6,994 bases of DNA from DATKMG01 sp035541995 (GTDB lineage Bacteria > Acidobacteriota > Terriglobia > Versatilivoradales > Versatilivoraceae), in contig DATKMG010000382.1 of the NCBI GenBank assembly GCA_035541995.1, positions 1 through 6,994 on the forward strand. The letters are read 5' to 3'. Position numbers and translations under genes: made by a program. Shown here piece after piece: positions 1 through 6,264 of the stretch. Position 1 is the first letter of the stretch. Each line of letters starts with the position of its first letter. The notes beneath the pieces were generated by a model. That model was not told the origin of the DNA. It was given only the letters and a program-made list of their open reading frames with translations, and ran no database searches.

Positions 1-247
1 ATCTTTGGCGAGACCAGACCGTTTCCAATGGATCCGGGGGTTGGACATTTGTGAAGCGGCTTCGTGCCACTGCGCCGCCGGAAAGATGTCTGAACCTCAC
101 GTAGATAACTGTGTCCAAAGAGTAAATTCATTTTATCTAGCGTCCACGTTACAGAACCACACGGTAAGCGGTGAAGGGGTGTCCTCCCTCGAAAACAGTC
201 TCCAGGCCTACGCAGCATTGGGGGCGCAGTTCAAGCAGAATTCTTCC
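1..247. other. Upstream region without a recognisable gene
   Basis: No protein family can be recognised here on either strand. A plus-strand frame stays open from the left edge to a TAA at 272-274. It begins only at a TTG, has no ribosome-binding site, and its product is rich in Cys, His, Asn and Gln with no hydrophobic or domain-like pattern. Its stop lies inside the candidate -10 element of the next gene. It is best treated as non-coding, or as the tail of something decayed to the left of the window. Confidence 0.4.
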
Positions 248-277
248 TTGACTCAGAAACCACTGTTTATGTAATAT
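248..277 (+). promoter_or_regulatory. Candidate sigma-70-type promoter of the PadR gene
   Basis: TTGACT at 248-253 resembles a -35 box. It is followed after 18 bases by TAATAT at 272-277, a good -10 box. Transcription would start near 284, only about 9 bases before the ATG at 293 (about 21 before an alternative ATG at 305). The mRNA would therefore be leaderless or nearly so, which fits the absence of a Shine-Dalgarno sequence before either ATG. The boxes are seen directly; promoter activity is inferred. Confidence 0.45.
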
Positions 278-294
278 ATTGCTATACGATATAT
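274..294. promoter_or_regulatory. Imperfect dyad, candidate PadR operator
   Basis: A 21-base imperfect palindrome has ATATAT arms at 274-279 and 289-294 around a central TGCTATACG. Seven of the ten pairs match, including the G-C pair at 281/287. It covers the candidate -10 box, the expected transcription start and the first two bases of the PadR ATG. PadR proteins are dimeric winged-helix regulators that often repress their own operon through such dyads, so autoregulation is the natural reading. AT-rich sequence near a promoter can look palindromic by chance, so this is a candidate only. Confidence 0.4.
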
Positions 295-637
295 GAATTC
301 ACAAATGCTTGATCGAGAATTGAAGAAAGGTAGCGCCGAGTTATTGATTCTATCTCTCGTTGAGGTGCGCCCCCGACACGGCTACGACATTAGCAAGTTG
401 ATCGAGCAGCGCTCCGGTGGCACGTTGCGATTCAATGTTGCATCGCTTTACCCACTCCTTTATCGCCTGGAAAGACGAGGTTGGATCCAGGGACGATGGG
501 TGGAAAAAGCCGGGCAGCGGCGACGCCGCTATTACCGCCTCACGTCTTCGGGGATGCAGGTTCTGGCCTCGCAGCGACGCGGGTGGCAGTCTTTTGTCGA
601 AGCGATCAATCGCATCACAGGAATGGAACATGCCTGA
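293..637 (+). CDS. PadR-family transcriptional regulator
   Basis: A 114-residue protein that is essentially one PadR winged-helix DNA-binding domain. After the N-terminal helix (KKGSAELLILSL, residues 11-22) comes the conserved HGYDI segment (29-33). The recognition region SLYPLLYRLERRGWI spans 51-65. An Arg-rich wing (75-79) leads into YYRLTSSGMQVL (80-91), the usual PadR wing and following helix. It ends about 25 residues later, as in short acidobacterial PadR proteins that lack the long C-terminal dimerisation domain. The start at 293 has no Shine-Dalgarno; ATG at 305 (residue 5) is an equally possible start. Its stop lies inside the next gene, which places it in one operon with the ADOP permease. 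In Acidobacteriota such pairs are common, and the regulator is presumed to control its partner permease. The ligand or signal is unknown. The family call is secure; the regulatory target is inferred. Confidence 0.93.
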   Translation: MNSQMLDRELKKGSAELLILSLVEVRPRHGYDISKLIEQRSGGTLRFNVASLYPLLYRLERRGWIQGRWVEKAGQRRRRYYRLTSSGMQVLASQRRGWQSFVEAINRITGMEHA

Positions 638-3296
638 GTGGAGCCACGAAATTGCGCCACGCTTGGCAGAATTGAATCTAGGTCCTTCGCGCGAGGCAGA
701 CATTATCGAGGAGTTGGCGCAGCATCTTGAGGATCGCTATCAGGAGTTGTTGGTGGGTGGAACTACTGAAGCGACTGCCTATCGGACAGCGCTGGAGGAG
801 CTTTGCGACAAGGAACTACTGAGTCTGGAGATGCAGAAAGTTGGACATGAGGTGATCCACGAACCCGTGAAGGCAGGAACAACCGAGAGGAGAGGAATCC
901 TGCAAGATTTTTGGCTCGACCTGCGATTTGGATTGCGTTTGCTGTACAAGGATCTCGGGTTCACGGTTGTGGCAGTATTGACAATGGCCCTGGGAATTGG
1001 CGCTAATACGGCCATCTTCAGTGTAGTCAATGCTGTCCTCTTGCGTCCACTGCCCTACCCGGAGTCAAATCGTCTCCTGACAATACAGGCAAATCAATCA
1101 CTCATGGACGTGTCGGACGTTGCCGCCGCCAGCCATTCCTTTTCCGCAGGCGGCGCCGTGAACGTATTGCCGATGGATTACGCAGGGCGCAGTGAGCCCG
1201 TACGGATTGATGCGGCTCTCGTCAGCGCCGGATTATTCCCCGCGCTGGGAGTTCAGCCCCTATGGGGGCGTGCGATATCGTCGCAGGAAGATGTGATCGG
1301 AGGACCGCGCCTTGCCGTGCTCAGCCAGGGGTTCTGGCAGCAGACTTTTGCAGGCGATCCCCACATCGTTGACAAGACCATCTCGATCAGCGGAAACAAT
1401 TACACAGTCATCGGCGTTATGCCGGCCCGTTTCACCCTGCCGGAATCCCCAGCGGACATCTTCGTCTCATTGCGTGTCGCATACCCGGAAGCCGCAGAGT
1501 TTCGCGGAGTACATTTTATGCGGTCTTATTGGCGTCTGAAGTCCGGCGTGAAAGTGGGACAAGCACAAGCCGAGCTAAGTGCCATTGATCGCCGTCTGGC
1601 CGAACAATATCCTGCCGAGGATAAGGGGAGGCAATCGTTACTAATTCCTCTCCGCGACCGGGTGGTGGGCGATATGCGCCCTACCCTTGCGGTCTTGTCC
1701 GGGGCCGTCGGGTTGGTGCTGCTGATTTCCTGTGTGAACTTCGCCAGTCTGCTTTTAGCCCGAACCGTCTCCAGGAAACAGGAGATTGAGGTCCGCGCTG
1801 CACTCGGGGCCGGTAGCACCCGCTTGATCCGCCAGATGCTGACGGAGAGCGCAATGCTGGCACTGGCAGGCGGCATTGCCGGATTGTTGCTGGCCCGCTG
1901 GGGGATTGGTATTCTGTTGACAGTAAAGCCAGAGCAGCTTGCCCGAGTCTCGAATATTGCCATTGACCTCCGAGTCTTATTGTTCCTGCTCGCAACATCT
2001 ATCTTTTCCGGAATACTTTTTGGCCTTGCTCCAGCTTGGAGTGCGTGCCAGTCCAGCACCCGCACGTCACTGAAAGGGACCGGGCGCAGCTCGACGGCGT
2101 CGATGGCTACCCATAGATTGCGAAGCGGACTTGTTGTCGCGGAACTCGGAATGGCCTTGGTGTTGCTCGCTGGAGCTTCCCTGCTAATTCAGGGATTCCG
2201 GCGGCTGAGCGCCGTCGATCCCGGCTTCGAACCACTGAATGTCCTGACAACACGATTGCAGCTCCCTCAATCAAGATATGCGGAGGCCTCCAGGCAAACA
2301 CAGTTTCGACGGCAGGTTCTGACCGGCCTCAATACCCTGCCTGGAGTCCAGGCGTCTATGATCAGCGAAATCCCCATGGGGGGTGAATTCGTTTTCCACA
2401 ACTTCTTGATTGAAGGGCAGGCGCCTGTTGCTTCAGGCACTGAACCAGAAATCCAGACACGCAGCGTTATGGGTGATTATTTCCGCATCATGCACATTGC
2501 GTTGCGGGCTGGTCGTTCATTTACTTCGCAGGACCTCGAAGACTCGCCGCCCGTCGGGATTGTAAACGAGGCTGCGGTGAAGCAGTATTTCCCTCACCAG
2601 AACCCGATCGGGGCGCGCATTCGCTGGGCCAACGAAAACCCGCCACGCTGGTTCACCATAGTTGGTGTCATCGCAGACGTGAGGCATTTCGGGTTGAACC
2701 AACCGGATCAACCTGCCTTTTACAACCTCTATTCTCAGGACGCACAGCCCTGGAAACGCTGGATGAACTTGATGATACGCACCCACGATGACCCGGCCAT
2801 GTTGATTCAAGCTGTCAAGAAGGAAGTCTGGAAGGTTGATAATCAGATCCCAGTGATGCGTGTTCAGACAATGTCCCAAGTCATGGCCGTGTCGCTAGCC
2901 GAGCGGAGGTTCAGCACGTTACTGCTCGGCATCTTTGCCGCGGTAGCTGTGTCCTTGGCGGCAGTGGGAGTCTATGGCATCATTGCCTACTCCGTCGGCC
3001 AGCGCAAGCACGAGATTTGTATCCGTGTGGCACTCGGGGCCGAGAAGGGCGATGTGCTCAGGCTCATTGTGGGGCACGGCGTGCTACTGACTATGGCAGG
3101 CATCGGCGTGGGTTTAGTGGGAGCCCTGACTCTCACCCGGTTTTTGTCGAGTATGCTGTATGGGATTCGCCCCTCGGACCCATTCACTTTTGCCGGCGTG
3201 GCCATCCTGCTGGCCGCCGTGGCGTTTGTTGCCTGCTACATCCCAGCCCGCCGGGCGGCAACAGTCGACCCGATGGTGGTGCTGAGGTATGAATAG
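630..3296 (+). CDS. Acidobacterial duplicated orphan permease (ADOP), MacB/FtsX-like ABC permease
   Basis: An 888-residue inner-membrane protein. The frame is open from upstream, but the ATG at 630 is chosen: AGGA at 619-622 lies 7 bases before it, and the product then starts at the typical N-terminal prefix domain (about 1-75). Two MacB-like halves follow. Half one has a membrane segment at about 111-139 (with LGIGANTAIFSVVNAVLLRP), a periplasmic MacB_PCD-type domain (about 140-340), and three membrane segments near 352-378, 406-428 and 449-470 carrying the FtsX signature EVRAALGA (387-394). Half two repeats this: membrane segment 498-521, periplasmic domain about 525-755, then segments near 762-788, 812-838 and 850-871 with IRVALGA (798-804). 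It ends in IPARRAATVDPMVVLRYE, the usual C-terminus. There is no ATPase domain or neighbouring ATPase gene, hence 'orphan'. Substrate and energy source are unknown; relatives of MacB suggest export or mechanotransmission across the envelope. It overlaps the PadR gene by 8 bases, implying translational coupling. Confidence 0.93.
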   Translation: MPEWSHEIAPRLAELNLGPSREADIIEELAQHLEDRYQELLVGGTTEATAYRTALEELCDKELLSLEMQKVGHEVIHEPVKAGTTERRGILQDFWLDLRFGLRLLYKDLGFTVVAVLTMALGIGANTAIFSVVNAVLLRPLPYPESNRLLTIQANQSLMDVSDVAAASHSFSAGGAVNVLPMDYAGRSEPVRIDAALVSAGLFPALGVQPLWGRAISSQEDVIGGPRLAVLSQGFWQQTFAGDPHIVDKTISISGNNYTVIGVMPARFTLPESPADIFVSLRVAYPEAAEFRGVHFMRSYWRLKSGVKVGQAQAELSAIDRRLAEQYPAEDKGRQSLLIPLRDRVVGDMRPTLAVLSGAVGLVLLISCVNFASLLLARTVSRKQEIEVRAALGAGSTRLIRQMLTESAMLALAGGIAGLLLARWGIGILLTVKPEQLARVSNIAIDLRVLLFLLATSIFSGILFGLAPAWSACQSSTRTSLKGTGRSSTASMATHRLRSGLVVAELGMALVLLAGASLLIQGFRRLSAVDPGFEPLNVLTTRLQLPQSRYAEASRQTQFRRQVLTGLNTLPGVQASMISEIPMGGEFVFHNFLIEGQAPVASGTEPEIQTRSVMGDYFRIMHIALRAGRSFTSQDLEDSPPVGIVNEAAVKQYFPHQNPIGARIRWANENPPRWFTIVGVIADVRHFGLNQPDQPAFYNLYSQDAQPWKRWMNLMIRTHDDPAMLIQAVKKEVWKVDNQIPVMRVQTMSQVMAVSLAERRFSTLLLGIFAAVAVSLAAVGVYGIIAYSVGQRKHEICIRVALGAEKGDVLRLIVGHGVLLTMAGIGVGLVGALTLTRFLSSMLYGIRPSDPFTFAGVAILLAAVAFVACYIPARRAATVDPMVVLRYE

Positions 3297-3315
3297 AGGT
3301 TGTGAGGGCCATTTA

Positions 3316-3343
3316 TTCTCCACCACGAAATAAAGGTGGGGGA
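3316..3343 (+). terminator. Stem-loop after the permease gene, possible weak terminator
   Basis: A 9-pair stem (3316-3324 with 3335-3343, two of them G-T) encloses the 10-base loop ACGAAATAAA, 19 bases after the permease stop. Its core is CCACC/GGTGG. No run of T follows, so it does not meet the intrinsic terminator pattern. It could still protect the mRNA 3' end or act with Rho. The structure is visible; the function is a guess. Confidence 0.3.
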
Positions 3344-3378
3344 ATCATATCTGAGAGCTTCTCCGGTTTGGACTAGGC

Positions 3379-3636
3379 TTATGCGACCATGACCTGCTCC
3401 TTCAGGGCCACGGTCGTTTTCTGGCGCATGAGGAGGGACGAGGGCATCCCGTCTCCTGTGGTTTGGAGACGCCGCGCCCCCGCGGCGCCCTTGAAAACCG
3501 CATTTTCAAGAGACTGCGCCATGACCTTTTTCAGGTCACCACGGCGGATGAAAACAGCAGGGGTAGCCACGATGAATTCGTACTTTGAATTCGTCGTGGG
3601 CTTCTCATATGTGGTCAAACGCCCACGACAAACCAA
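3379..3636 (-). CDS. Doubtful hypothetical reading frame inside the palindromic repeat region
   Basis: A minus-strand frame of 85 codons is open from a TTG at 3634-3636 to a stop at 3379. No family is recognised. The product is basic and contains VATPAVFIRRGDL, QSLENAVF, GAAGARR and GMPSSLLMRQ stretches. The start is only TTG, and no ribosome-binding site is evident. It is in the same frame as the upstream URO-D-like gene, separated from that gene's TAA by 15 sense codons, and the peptide SLENA(S/V)F occurs twice in that open stretch. The DNA is also dense in hairpins, and the opposite strand is open over much of it. It could be a small gene carried by a repeat family, the decayed tail of a gene, or a chance frame in palindromic DNA. 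The last is most likely. Confidence 0.15.
   Translation of the reverse strand: MVCRGRLTTYEKPTTNSKYEFIVATPAVFIRRGDLKKVMAQSLENAVFKGAAGARRLQTTGDGMPSSLLMRQKTTVALKEQVMVA
3383..3543. repeat. Palindrome-rich stretch with an imperfect direct repeat at its ends
   Basis: Four hairpins follow one another: GTCTCC/GGAGAC (3451-3456/3465-3470), CGCCGCG/CGCGGCG (3470-3476/3481-3487, loop CCCC), CTTGAAAA/TTTTCAAG (3490-3497/3503-3510, loop CCGCA) and TGACCT/AGGTCA (3522-3527/3533-3538). The ends resemble each other: CCATGACCT...TTCAGG..CCACGG occurs at about 3387-3413 and again at 3519-3543 with a shorter spacer. This looks like intergenic repeat DNA built by duplication. It may be one copy of a family dispersed in the genome, which cannot be tested from a single window. 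Confidence 0.5.
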
Positions 3637-3682
3637 AGGCCGTTTGTCGTGGCTACCAAAACTCGCATTTTCTAGAGAGACT
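3494..3682. repeat. Imperfect direct repeat, AAAAC(T)CGCATTTTC type
   Basis: AAAACCGCATTTTCAAGAGACT at 3494-3515 recurs as a slightly longer variant at 3658-3682: AAAACTCGCATTTTC followed by TAGAGAGACT. The first copy forms most of the perfect CTTGAAAA/TTTTCAAG hairpin. The second has lost most of that pairing, so it looks like a degenerate copy. The right copy ends on the first base of the URO-D-like gene's stop codon, so the repeat array abuts that gene directly. Confidence 0.45.
3562..3657. repeat. 96-base nested inverted-repeat (REP/BIME-like) element
   Basis: Perfect 11-base terminal inverted repeats, GGTAGCCACGA (3562-3572) and TCGTGGCTACC (3647-3657), enclose two further hairpins. Hairpin one pairs 3567-3579 with 3587-3599 (13 pairs, one G-T, loop GTACTTT) and contains two GAATTC sites. 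Hairpin two pairs 3623-3633 with 3642-3652 (11 perfect pairs, loop CAAAGGCC). As a result CCACGA occurs four times in alternating orientation, and the DNA can fold either as two adjacent hairpins or as one long cruciform. Its place between converging genes is typical of REP/BIME or MITE-like intergenic repeats. No transposase gene is in the window. Roles in transcription termination, mRNA 3'-end stability or nucleoid binding are possible but unproven. Confidence 0.65.
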
Positions 3683-4869
3683 TATCCACTGGCACGAACT
3701 TTTTCTGTGATGTAGCTCAGCCGATCCCACTCGGCGTCCGCAGTGACCATATCGCTCACGCCAAGGATGAGAAGACTCCGGTGGCCGTGGCGAGCCAGCA
3801 GGCCGTCAATGAATCGACGAAACTGCTCTTTCGTTGAGCTTCCCGGACAAAGCAGAATCGAAGGTATGCCACCCCAAATTGTAATGCGGCCTTCAAAGAC
3901 CTGGAGCAGATCGTCCAAGCTGCAGCGGGTCATAGGAGAGGGACAAATCGAGTCGGCAATGTCAAAACCGGCCTCCAGAAAGAGCGGAAGCAACAGTCGA
4001 TTCTCTCCGTCGGTGTGCGTCATTAGGTACTTCCCTTTACCGTGGAGTGTCTTTGCATACTCGCGTAGGACGGGGAGAATATGCTGCCGGAAAAATGCCG
4101 GATGGGTGATCGAGTCGTCGTAATTGCCTCCGAGGAGAACAACCTCTGCCGGTGAGGATGCCGCGATGTCCAAGATGCTTTGGAAGAATGGCTCTATCAG
4201 TTCAGAGAGTTCCCGAATCTTCTCGGGGTAATCGGCCATGGCATAAAAGAACTGCTCCTCTCTCATCAACTCCTTCATGATGAAATGGACCGGGCCGGCC
4301 GAACCACTAGCAAAAACCACCGCAAGGCCGCGCTCCCCGATCTCATCGCGAAGTGCGACGTAATGCTGCAGCCTGGGCTTCACTTTCAGGCGTGAGAAAA
4401 TATACCCCACCACTTCGAAATCCCGAAGATTGTTGATGGCATGTTCTGAGATCCAAGGTTGCGAGGCGCCGGCATCGAGCATTTCTTCAGTGAACACGAG
4501 TGCTGTTCTGATCGAGCCCACCGGTGTGTGGTATTCGATGATAGTCTCTTTGCCGTTTCTTGTTATCCGGCGGTCCACGTTGTCATATTCAACCTCATAC
4601 GGGAGCGTCAATGCGTTGAAGATGCCGATCGTTCGGTCCGGATTGGGGATCTCGGTCGGGCAGGCCGTGAAATCCGGAACAGTGGCGTAATACCCGACTC
4701 CCAGCCTATCGGCTATCTCGGGAAGGCCCAAAGATCGGAACTCGGCGGGAAGCGTGCCGTTCCGAAGCCTGGCACGATACCAGAACTCGAGCCGAGGTAC
4801 CCAAGGGAGACGATCCAGCGTATCCCCCCGAATCGCAGCGAGGACTCGATCACGTTCCGTCATAGGCAT
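3682..4869 (-). CDS. Uroporphyrinogen decarboxylase (URO-D) superfamily protein
   Basis: A 395-residue soluble protein with the URO-D / cobamide methyltransferase TIM-barrel layout. The N-terminus TERDRVLAAIRGDTLDRLPW (4-23) is the classic family opening. ASGSAGPVHF (187-196) and VVLLGGNYDD (243-252) fit core strands. MTHTDGENRLLLP (283-295), GFDIADSICPSP (301-312) and IWGGIPS (331-337) match the C-terminal barrel half. Corrinoid methyltransferases of the MtaA/MtbA type bind zinc through His-x-Cys and a later Cys. Here the motif is H285-T-D287, so the first Cys is replaced by Asp. It lacks the usual heme-pathway context, so a true HemE role is unlikely. The reaction and substrate are unknown. 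Start choice is firm: AGGAGG (4876-4881) lies 6 bases before the ATG at 4869 and overlaps the transporter's stop codon. The two genes are 11 bases apart and surely co-transcribed. It is the last gene of the operon in this direction. Confidence 0.85.
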   Translation of the reverse strand: MPMTERDRVLAAIRGDTLDRLPWVPRLEFWYRARLRNGTLPAEFRSLGLPEIADRLGVGYYATVPDFTACPTEIPNPDRTIGIFNALTLPYEVEYDNVDRRITRNGKETIIEYHTPVGSIRTALVFTEEMLDAGASQPWISEHAINNLRDFEVVGYIFSRLKVKPRLQHYVALRDEIGERGLAVVFASGSAGPVHFIMKELMREEQFFYAMADYPEKIRELSELIEPFFQSILDIAASSPAEVVLLGGNYDDSITHPAFFRQHILPVLREYAKTLHGKGKYLMTHTDGENRLLLPLFLEAGFDIADSICPSPMTRCSLDDLLQVFEGRITIWGGIPSILLCPGSSTKEQFRRFIDGLLARHGHRSLLILGVSDMVTADAEWDRLSYITEKVRASG

Positions 4870-4875
4870 TTGTTA

Positions 4876-4881
4876 CCTCCT
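4876..4881 (-). promoter_or_regulatory. Strong Shine-Dalgarno of the URO-D-like gene
   Basis: AGGAGG on the minus strand, 6 bases from the ATG at 4869. It overlaps the TGA of the preceding transporter gene, which indicates translational coupling. It also selects the first of two in-frame ATGs (4869 rather than 4863). Confidence 0.8.
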
Positions 4882-6161
4882 CAAGTAGTCACTTCCCGGG
4901 CCACCAGCTGTCTCCCTATTGGTTCGATCTTTCCCGCGCTCAACAGGAAGACAACAGCCGTAAAATGAAGGAAACCCACTAGCACAAAAACAGGATTGTA
5001 GCCACGAAAATCAATTATGTGGCCAATCAGAGGCTGGGTAATGGCACCAGCCAATGCTCCCGAGGCCCCGGTGATCCCGTATAGAACCGAAGCGTGTTTC
5101 CTTGGACTGATCTCTGTGATGGCGGTGTGGAGGTTCGAAGACCACGATTGATACCCGAACAGTGCCAAGGTCACCAAAGCGAGCGCCTGAAAAGGACCGG
5201 TGAGGAAGGCCGATGCTCCTGCCAAGCAAGAAAGAGCGGAGAGAATGAGGACGCTCTTGCGCGCGCAATCCACAGTCATCCCCCGCTGAATGAGCGCACT
5301 GCTGGCCCAGGCACCGGCCACGGCACCCACAGCGGACGCGAAGAAAGGGATCCAAAGGAGTTTTCCGACCATGGTCGTATCGAATCCCCGGATTTCCTGG
5401 AAATATGCAGGTATCCAAAACAGATAGAAGTACCAGGTTGCATCGCTGGCTGCCCTTGAGATGAGCAGGTATAGGTACTGACGGGTTTTTAGGATCGCGG
5501 AAAGGGGAACATCTTCCTCCTCGCCAGGTCTCGCCGGCGTCGTCGGGATCGTGAACCAGGGATCCGCTACCCCGTAGCCCTTCTGAATCTTTCTGTGAAC
5601 GATGAGCCAGGGTGGCAACAGCAATAATCCGGAGAACCCAGTCAGCAAGAAGGCAACCCTCCAACTATATCGGATTGTAATCCAGGCTACAATCGGCGGC
5701 GTCAGCAGAGTACCCAGACTTAGACCAGAAAGGAGCAGGCCCACAGCTTTGGCCCGATTCTTTGAAGAGAACCAGTCCGTGGCTCCCCGGATCGCAGCGG
5801 GATAGTATGCTCCTTCTCCTATGCCGAGCATCCCGCGAAAGAAGCAAAGGCTGCCCATCCCGCGAACCAGGCTGTGACTGATGGCAGCGACGGACCAGAA
5901 AGCCAGGGTGAGCGAGAAAGTTCGGCGGCATCCCAGGCGATCTGCTACCCGTCCTCCCAGGACGTAGAGGACCATGTAAAACGTTAAAAACGTGTTGACC
6001 ACAAAGCCATAGTCTGCATTGGATAGCGAGAGATCCCGGCGGACTTGCGGCATGACGACCCCCAACACCGCACGGTCCATGTAATTGACCACCGACCCCA
6101 AGAAGAGAAGGCACACCACGAGCCAAGCGAAGTGATTCTGGCGAATGAGGGAGACGGTCAT
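4881..6161 (-). CDS. MFS transporter, anion:cation symporter (ACS) type
   Basis: A 426-residue inner-membrane protein with the usual 12-helix MFS length and hydrophobicity. Helix 1 (about 11-28) leads into NYMDRAVLGVVMPQ (26-39), the signature of the ACS group that includes the hexuronate transporter ExuT and the galactonate transporter DgoT. Motif A is GGRVADRLGCRR (69-80) between helices 2 and 3. RGMLGIGEGAYYPAAIRGATDWF (109-131) matches the ACS helix-4 motif. A polar central loop (about 189-225) separates the two six-helix halves. Members import sugar acids or other organic anions with protons; the substrate cannot be told from sequence. Start: ATG at 6161 gives a normal N-terminus, although no clear Shine-Dalgarno precedes it and the frame is open further upstream without another ATG. 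It follows the NagA-like gene after 103 bases and precedes the URO-D-like gene by 11, so it probably imports that pathway's substrate. Confidence 0.9.
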   Translation of the reverse strand: MTVSLIRQNHFAWLVVCLLFLGSVVNYMDRAVLGVVMPQVRRDLSLSNADYGFVVNTFLTFYMVLYVLGGRVADRLGCRRTFSLTLAFWSVAAISHSLVRGMGSLCFFRGMLGIGEGAYYPAAIRGATDWFSSKNRAKAVGLLLSGLSLGTLLTPPIVAWITIRYSWRVAFLLTGFSGLLLLPPWLIVHRKIQKGYGVADPWFTIPTTPARPGEEEDVPLSAILKTRQYLYLLISRAASDATWYFYLFWIPAYFQEIRGFDTTMVGKLLWIPFFASAVGAVAGAWASSALIQRGMTVDCARKSVLILSALSCLAGASAFLTGPFQALALVTLALFGYQSWSSNLHTAITEISPRKHASVLYGITGASGALAGAITQPLIGHIIDFRGYNPVFVLVGFLHFTAVVFLLSAGKIEPIGRQLVAREVTT

Positions 6162-6264
6162 TGGCAGGTGCCCATGCCCCGAGCGGTTGCGCCGATAGTA
6201 TTCGAAAAGGCCCGCCAGGCAGCAACCCCATTGAGGAGTAAGGATCTTGGCTTCACACTGTTCT
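6162..6264. other. Intergenic gap between NagA-like and transporter genes
   Basis: These 103 bases separate two co-directional minus-strand genes. There is no intrinsic terminator (stem plus T-run) and no convincing promoter pair on the minus strand. The only pairing seen is a widely spaced GGTTGC/GCAACC (6185-6190/6222-6227). The simplest reading is read-through within one operon. An internal promoter cannot be excluded by eye. Confidence 0.4.

Noticed and set aside
5..274. Plus-strand 89-codon open frame at the left edge
   Set aside because: It starts at a TTG without a ribosome-binding site, shows no family features, and ends within the candidate -10 box of the PadR gene.
417..629. N-terminal extension of the permease frame back to 417
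   Set aside because: This stretch encodes PadR in another frame, and its translation in the permease frame lacks domain character. The ATG at 630 has AGGA at good spacing and yields the expected N-terminus.
3562..3657. Integron attC site
   Set aside because: The fold is suggestive, but the GTTRRRY core site is missing (the arm reads GTTTGTC), and no integrase or cassette array is present.
3562..3657. CRISPR array
   Set aside because: The repeats alternate in orientation, have unequal spacers and number only four short motifs. No cas genes are visible.
3562..3657. Intrinsic terminator for either converging gene
   Set aside because: The stems are strong, but no T-run follows on either strand, so it cannot be called a standard intrinsic terminator.
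3389..3715. Plus-strand 108-codon frame across the palindromic region
   Set aside because: Palindromic DNA tends to be open on both strands. The frame has no family similarity and runs into the end of the URO-D-like gene.
6185..6227. GGTTGC/GCAACC inverted repeat in the NagA-transporter gap
   Set aside because: Six bases separated by a 31-base loop is within chance expectation, and it has no terminator or operator context.
5011..6231. Long alternative minus-strand frames (217 and 188 codons) over the transporter
   Set aside because: They are shadow frames of the MFS gene. Their products are Arg/Gly/Pro/Ser-rich without helices, while the transporter frame carries all family motifs.
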